A stretch of DNA of 64,000 bases from Aquilaria yunnanensis. Its lineage: Eukaryota; Streptophyta; Magnoliopsida; Malvales; Thymelaeaceae. Shown here piece by piece: positions 58,701 through 64,000 of this stretch (the first letter of the stretch is position 1; each line of letters begins with the position of its first letter). The translations under genes were made by a program, and so were the position numbers. The stretch is taken from NCBI GenBank assembly GCA_039654915.1, contig CM077596.1, positions 7,316,001-7,380,000 of the forward strand, given 5' to 3'. Below the pieces are notes generated by a model. It was not told the DNA's origin. It saw nothing but the letters and a program-made list of their open reading frames with translations, and did no database searches.

Positions 58701-59696
58701 GCGGCTGCGTACTTCGACCACTTGACCAATCGAAGCAAAACTTGAGCTATTGCTCTAGTGCACTAGGTCGACTCTTTGTGGCAACAATTATTAGGGGTAA
58801 ATTTCCTAGGCTGGTCTTAACTTAAGCAAGCCCAAATATAAGACTAGTCTGATGACCGCTCGGACCGTTGATGACTATTTCCTAGGTGCAATACTTAAAG
58901 CCATATGCTCCTTACACCTTAGGTGTAAGCCCCTTCTTCTATATGATTAGTTCTTGTTCCTTGGTCTGAGGTCAACTTTCGCACTATGGGCATATAACCC
59001 ATGCTCCTCCTAGGTTGGATGAGCCAACCTCCACTTCACAGTCTTGTGTCTTCAGTTAATCTAACTCTCTTTTGAGAGCTGGTGTATGCTGCACCATTTG
59101 TCGATGCCCACCTCGATGATTGTCAAGTACCTTTATATGCTAGCTCAAAGCCTTAAGGAAACTTAACCTCAAGCCCCTACTCTCAATGGAAAAGTACGAG
59201 AGTGCTACTCTTGTTGCTTTGTAGCTTACATGACCAAACGTTTATCAGTTAGGTCAGTGAATCCTCGGTTATCTTCAGTGTTGCCTAACCCATCCAATTT
59301 GGTGGGTTTAAGCTTTTATAGTAATCCACCCGATTTTGGTGGTGCTCCCTACCTTGGAGGATTCCATATCCTTCATTGTAGCCTACCTCATGATTAGGGT
59401 CCAAAATAACTTACTAGGATGGTGCTCACATCCTAACTACTTGTACTGAGGTGTTGCCTTGCCTTGGAGGAAGCTAAAGCAACTGCCCCAATGTTGCCAC
59501 AGTAGACTGCTAGGATCCATTCTTGGGCCTTAGCATCTAAAAGCAAACTAGGCCAAATTTCACCATTGTAACCTGCAGCCAAAGCCAGATGACAACTCAT
59601 AGATGTTGGTTAGTACTAACTACCCTAGCACAAAGACAATCCACTAGATCTCAGTTCCTAGCCTCTAATGACTAGGACCAAGCTTTGATACCAAAC
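55773..59696 (-). mobile_element. Internal region of X3, 3.9 kb without protein domains
   Basis: It is bounded by a PPT (minus strand AAGGTGGGGAGAA, 55773-55785) and a PBS (minus strand TGGTATCAAAGC, 59682-59693). I find no gag, PR, RT, RNase H or IN motif in any frame; ORFs are short and not conserved in frame with X1 although the nucleotide sequence is. A run of 14 C lies at about 57487-57500. It looks like a large retrotransposon derivative that must have used enzymes of another element. Confidence 0.65.
59682..59693 (-). other. X3 primer-binding site
   Basis: The minus strand reads TGGTATCAAAGC, three bases inside the LTR edge, identical to X1. Confidence 0.82.
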
Positions 59697-60293
59697 TGAG
59701 ATGGCCCCTCATGGGCCTGCCTAGGAAGCCTATGGGATCTTGTCCCACACTTGTCATAATTGGGTAATTAATTATGTGCACACTAGTTAAAATCTTTATG
59801 CTTCTAGTTAAATAATTGTACTATGTGGCCAAGCATAATTAATGCTTTGACTTATGTGACAAAACAAGTTATAAAGTTGAACATAAATCATGAAATAGTG
59901 CCCAGGCTTTCCACTAAAAACCAAGTTCAAAAGTAGTCAAAGCATACAAAATAACTGTAGAATTAACTACACATAATCAATCATGTGCAAGCATCCATAC
60001 AAAAGTAAACTATGCTTGCACCCAATAGCGACTCTAGAGTACATTACTCAACATGAACATCGGAGGCACTTAGTGTTGAGATCTTCAACTAAGCTCCCAT
60101 CTTAGAGAAAACTCTCGGTAGCAAGCTCTGTAAGCACTCCCTTGTGCTTCTCTAGCCTCTATCGACCAAATAAATAGTTGTAGTTAGCACCATAACTAAA
60201 GTAACATGCAAACCACAAAACTAGAATCACAAGGATTCCAATAAACACAATACCTACTCACAAGCATATCTTAACAACCCGTAATGGTTGTTA
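59697..60293 (-). mobile_element. 5' LTR of element X3, truncated
   Basis: It matches 53166-53730 of the 3' LTR from the inner TGAGATGG edge. Homology ends at about 60293 (AACAACCCGTAATGGTTGTT), where different sequence begins; about 2 kb of LTR is missing. Confidence 0.72.
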
Positions 60294-61045
60294 TCATCCC
60301 CCACACAAGCCCCAGCCCAAACGCACCTATCGCTGGCCACAGGAGTAGCGTTGGTACTACTCTCAGAACTAGGATGTCATGTGCCCCATATGCACGCTAA
60401 TGGCATGCTTAGGCGCCTATCGCTAGTGTCTGGTACCCCCTAAGGTGCCTGTTAGCGCACTATTATGCATGTGTCTATGGTGTGCCCCTTCTGTGCCCCT
60501 TTGGTGCTTATCGCTAGCACCTATCACCCTCCTGGACACTGGACTTATGTGCATTGTCTGTGTGTGCCTTTGAGGCTTCTCATGTGTTTCTATTGCTGGT
60601 CATGGGCACGCACTTAGGTGCTTGTTAGGCACGCTAATGCATTACTGGTAATGCACTAGGACACATGCAAATACACTACTAGGGCACTGTGGAGCACTCC
60701 CTAAGAAGCCTACCTGCCTAGTGCCGAATGCAAACTTGTACACCAAGGCAAGGTTCTAATGCTTCAAATCATGTGTTAGTCAAGTGTGCATACATACATG
60801 CATGGAAACCAAGATACCCAAACTCATCGATTTTGAAAACACTTTTCTTATGCAAAGGAGGTTCAATAACATAGTCATGGACTTAAACTGAAACATCACA
60901 TAGTTTTACTACAAACTTCATCTTTAGATATCCATCATCATTCACACATAACCAACATCTTACATACCATAACCATCACTACAGAGGCAACTTTATACCA
61001 CAACCCTTCTATGATACATATACAAGACTTTCTATCCATACCAGG
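60294..61045 (-). mobile_element. Fragment of an X-related LTR
   Basis: The section 60780-61040 follows the order of words in X LTRs near 7480-7760 (for example CATCATGCATATACAAG-like text). The section 60300-60670 is rich in CCTATCGCT and GGCGCCTA motifs. There are no termini, and it is interrupted on the right by the Tat D LTR. Confidence 0.4.
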
Positions 61046-61794
61046 TGATGTCCGGGGATATCTTCACTGGAAGGCATGGTGACTTCCGGGGGGACTTCCT
61101 GTGAAGGAGAGCGTCTGGTGCTGGAGTTTCCCAGGGGAACATGCCTGCAAAGCTCAGAGAAGAGGGTTAGGAGGTCCCCGGGGTGCTTTTCCGAGGAGGA
61201 GCCTCCGACGCCCAAGTCAGTTTCCTGAGAAGGTAAGGGGGGAGCACTAGAGTTTTTAGTGGGCTTGACTGCCTTTTCTCAAGAGGGAGGAGTCCAACCT
61301 TTTGCCAGGGTTTGTTTCCTGGTATTTATAGGAATGTCCAACCCATTCAGATCGCGACACGTGTTCGGTCGAATGTTCTCTGAATTTTTGGGCGTAGGGG
61401 ACAAGTAGCCAGTGGCAGGCTCCTTGAGTCTCAAACCGAGACAGGTCGTGACAAGACCTGGACGGGTCGGCGTGTCAAATCACCGTTTGAGGTGACATGT
61501 AGCGTCTATGGGCGGCATGTCAAAGGCTCCTTAAATGCTCATACCGTACTCCCGAGGTCCCTGGCCGAGGTCGTCCTCTGGTACTGACGATGCCCCTTCG
61601 GGAAATATGCCCGCAGTTCGGGGAGTTCCCTGATTCAGGGTTCCGCCTTCGGGGAGATCCTCTTCGGCTTGCAATAGCTGATTCTCCGTTTCTGAAGGCG
61701 ATCTGTTTAGTACCTCGGGGGGGCTAATAGCTTCCTTACGTTTCCTGACGCTTCGAGTTCGGGTTAGATAGAGGCGATAGCCCTTCGGCTATCA
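61046..61794 (-). mobile_element. 3' LTR of Tat element D
   Basis: This 749-bp LTR, on the minus strand, runs from TGATAGCCGAAGGGCTATC at 61794 to GGACATCA at 61046. It has ACACGTGT (about 61357), TATAAATACC (as GGTATTTATA, about 61321) and the stem-loop with perfect inner arms near 61170-61206. It is the 3' LTR because the PPT and antisense gene lie on its 5' side (to the right). Confidence 0.88.
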
Positions 61795-61834
61795 CATGCC
61801 CCCCTTTGGAAAGTCGAAGTGGAGACTTCGGTTT
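61795..61834 (-). other. Element D polypurine tract and pre-PPT hairpin
   Basis: The minus strand reads CGAAGT-ctcc-ACTTCG (61815-61830) followed by AAAGGGGGGGCATG up to the LTR edge, the mirror of A. Confidence 0.78.
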
Positions 61835-62090
61835 GTAGTCTTTCCGAGGATGCTCTTTGGGAGTTTTTACGGTGTAAAACCTGTGCCGAAGGTACACCTT
61901 TTGCCCGAAGATATGGGCTGTTCGGCAATAGCCTGTCTTTTGGTGTCTTCGAGGCTACTTACTTCTTTCCTTTTTCCTTTTGCAGGTCTGTGCAGCGTCA
62001 CGTCTCATGACCAGGCGTGTCAGTCTGGAGCGGCGCGTCCCAATTTTTTAGGGATGTCAGAGGGCGCGTCCCCTATTTTGGCGCGGCGGC

Positions 62091-62237
62091 TGACACGTGG
62101 CACTTTGCCATTTGAGGGGAGTCGTGTTGGTCACAGAGAGCGCGTCTTTTCAGGCGCAGAGAGCAGTTATGGCGACGGTTCGCCTTCAAAGGGTACTTAT
62201 GACGCCGATTCGACTAGTTACTTTCAACCTATATATA
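62091..62237 (+). promoter_or_regulatory. Promoter of the element D antisense gene
   Basis: TGACACGTGGC (62091-62101) lies about 130 bp before a TATA box (TATATATA, 62230-62237), which is about 258 bp before the ATG at 62495. Spacing and sites match those of A, B and E. Confidence 0.68.
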
Positions 62238-62494
62238 GCCCATTCCATGATAAGTACCCTTTTTGCTTTTGCTTCTGCTCTTTTCTCTGCTTGCCACTGC
62301 TTTTGCGCTTTCTCTTGCTTTTTGCAGCGGAGCTGCTTTAACAGAGTTTTTCTGGCAACCTTTCACGACGGTGACTTCAAACCCAGATTTTGGCAAGTCT
62401 TTTGGTGGGTTTTTGTTTTCCAGACTCTTCTGATTTTCAGAGTTTTTTCCGGAACTTGTTTTCTTGCTTTTTCCGAACCCATTTTTCTGTAAAT

Positions 62495-64000
62495 ATGCCT
62501 ATTCCTGAGAGCTGGCAGCCTCTTTTATCTCATCCTTGCTGCACCACCCCCAAAAAACTAGCAAGATGGAAGAAAAAGTTCTTTCTTCCTTCGTATGCCA
62601 TTATGAGGTTGCCTCATTCTGATCAGTTTTGTTTTTAAACCGTAATAATGAGGTTACCATTTTTCGAGCCCAACTGAAGGCCGGACTTCGGTACCCTCCT
62701 CCGAAGATGATTTGCGAGTTCTGCCAATTTCATGGCATTGTCGTAAATCAACTTCCCCCGAACTCGTACTGCTATTTTAACGCCTTCATTTGCATGTGTG
62801 GCATCTTCGGGATAGAACCCCACTTTATTATTTTTATGCAGTACTACAAGCTCTTTGTGGTCCCGAAGGGTGGGTTTTACTTCATGCTACCTCGGGGATC
62901 TGGGAGCAAGAAATATATGTTCACCTTCGCCACCAAGGACAGTTGGCGAGGGTGGCAATAAAAATTTTTCTTTCTGAAGATGGAGGAGGCCTGGTCGCAT
63001 GTTCTGACCAAATGGGCTCAGGGAAAGCTGGAGATGGACATCGTGGATCCGAGGATACTGCTAACTCTGGAGTTGGCTCCTATCTTTAAGGACTTCGACG
63101 GCCGTATCCGTGCTGTCTCGAACTGGGGTCCCGAGGTCCCTTCGCGCTCTCTCTACCCCTTCCCAATCAATTGGAGGTTGATGACCGAAGAGGTTCTTCG
63201 GGAGTTAGGGGTAGTGAAGGAGCACAAGACGGACCTCAAGATGCCAGCTCCTACCATCGCCGGGAAGGATTCCTAGTTGGTGCAGCTCCTTCGGGAGGAA
63301 GTTTCTTATGAAACTTTTTATGAGAGTAAGTTATCTCTAACTCCCGTTGTTATAGCTTTCGTCTCGGACTTACGCTGACGCTTTCTTTCCTTCTCAGAGA
63401 TGGGCAACGGCACTGCTGCCTTCTACAAGTCCCTTTTCACTGGCCAAGTAGAGAAGGGCGAGCAGACGAAGAAGGCGGCTTCCCGAAGGCGGAAAACCAC
63501 TGGTGCTGGACGTTCGGCCAAACGGGCAAAGAAGACTATTCTTCCTCCCCCTTTGGAAAGTATTGAGGAGGAAAGTGGGGAGCCCGAGGTCGCTGCCATT
63601 CCGCCTCCCGAGGTTGCTGCCGACGTCTCTTCGGCCGACGTCCCTCCTCAGAGCCCCACTCCGTTGCAGGCTCTTTTGGATGCCGTGGTGGAGGCTCCTT
63701 CTGCCGAGGAGCGGCGTAAACGTAAGGGTAAGGAGATCTCTACCGAGGAGGCCCCGGCTTCTGATGATGACATCGTCGAGGTGCCGCCAGGTTTGCTTTT
63801 TCCGCCGAAGTGTAATGCCTTTATTTTCCAAAGTTCTTTCTTGTTCTCACCAGCTGCTCATTTTGCCATGTAGAGGAGTCACTTACTCCAAGTTGGGCGG
63901 CCGAACACGCCCAGAAGCGAGCTCTCCGTGATGCCAAAGTCCCGAAAGGGAAGATTCTGAAGGAGCCTTTTTGGACGTTTACGGAGGACATGAATTTGTT
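62495..64000 (+). pseudogene. Antisense gene (aORF) of element D, exons 1-3, runs off the window
   Basis: On the plus strand because the element is inverted. Exon 1 is 62495-63325 (MPIPESWQPLLSHPCC; PPNSYCYFNAFICMCGIF), exon 2 is 63398-63790 (basic tract RRRKTTGAGRSAKRAKKT, acidic end, PPG), and exon 3 starts at 63874 (EHAQKRALRDAKVPKGKI, EPFWTFTEDMNL). Introns are 72 bp (63326-63397) and 83 bp (63791-63873), GT..AG. Exon 1 is one base short relative to A through a deletion near 62636, and has stops TAA 62959-62961 and TAG 63274-63276. Exon 2 is open with 131 codons. Confidence 0.84.

Overview
The window looks like repeat-dominated, probably pericentromeric DNA of a flowering plant. I infer a eudicot from the retroelement types; nothing fixes the species. 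I see no host protein-coding gene, rRNA, tRNA or CRISPR array. Almost everything is LTR-retrotransposon sequence, much of it nested and nearly all of it decayed.

The main actors are Ty3/gypsy elements of the Tat type. They are recognised by gag-pol with two successive RNase H domains, a PBS starting TGGCGCCGTC, and a long antisense gene (called aORF here) between pol and the 3' LTR. Copies, left to right: A (1-5080, plus strand, only its 3' half is in the window); F (9773-about 15390, an old divergent relative); a solo LTR (13883-14736) with target-site duplication (TSD) ATGAT; B (17270-27957, plus strand, full length with both LTRs and a 5-bp TSD); C (about 30345-37822, minus strand, 3' end lost); E (38932-45804, plus strand, 5' LTR cut to 73 bp and gag-RT deleted); D (61046 to the window end, minus strand, 3' LTR plus aORF). 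Each Tat copy reads LTR, PBS, gag, PR-RT-RNase H-RNase H-IN, a repeat-rich spacer, the convergent aORF, a hairpin and PPT, then LTR. The aORF has four exons with the same intron positions and phases in A, B, E and D, and its own TATA and ACGTG-type promoter.

The second group is a family called X here (minus strand). It has LTRs of about 2.4-2.6 kb, an initiator-Met-type PBS, a PPT, and an internal region of about 3.9 kb with no recognisable protein domain. X1 (5081-9772), X2 (an LTR remnant within 45805-50066) and X3 (53166-60293) belong to it, and a related solo LTR (46403-48583, TSD ACTAT) sits inside X2. The third is Y, a chromovirus-like Ty3/gypsy on the plus strand, shredded into gag-PR (37823-38931), RT-RNase H (50067-51414) and IN (52766-53165) by later insertions. 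The fourth is a Ty1/copia fragment (16205-17269 plus 27958-28275) split by B.

The nesting gives a relative order: Y, then X2 in Y, then E and the solo LTR in X2; copia, then B; F, then the solo Tat LTR and X1; X1, then A. The most interesting feature is the conserved architecture of the Tat family: the spliced antisense gene with its own promoter, and short hairpins at each functional junction (pol/aORF spacer, just before the PPT, both LTR ends, and the transcribed part of the LTR). In several cases the bases changed between copies while the pairing was kept.
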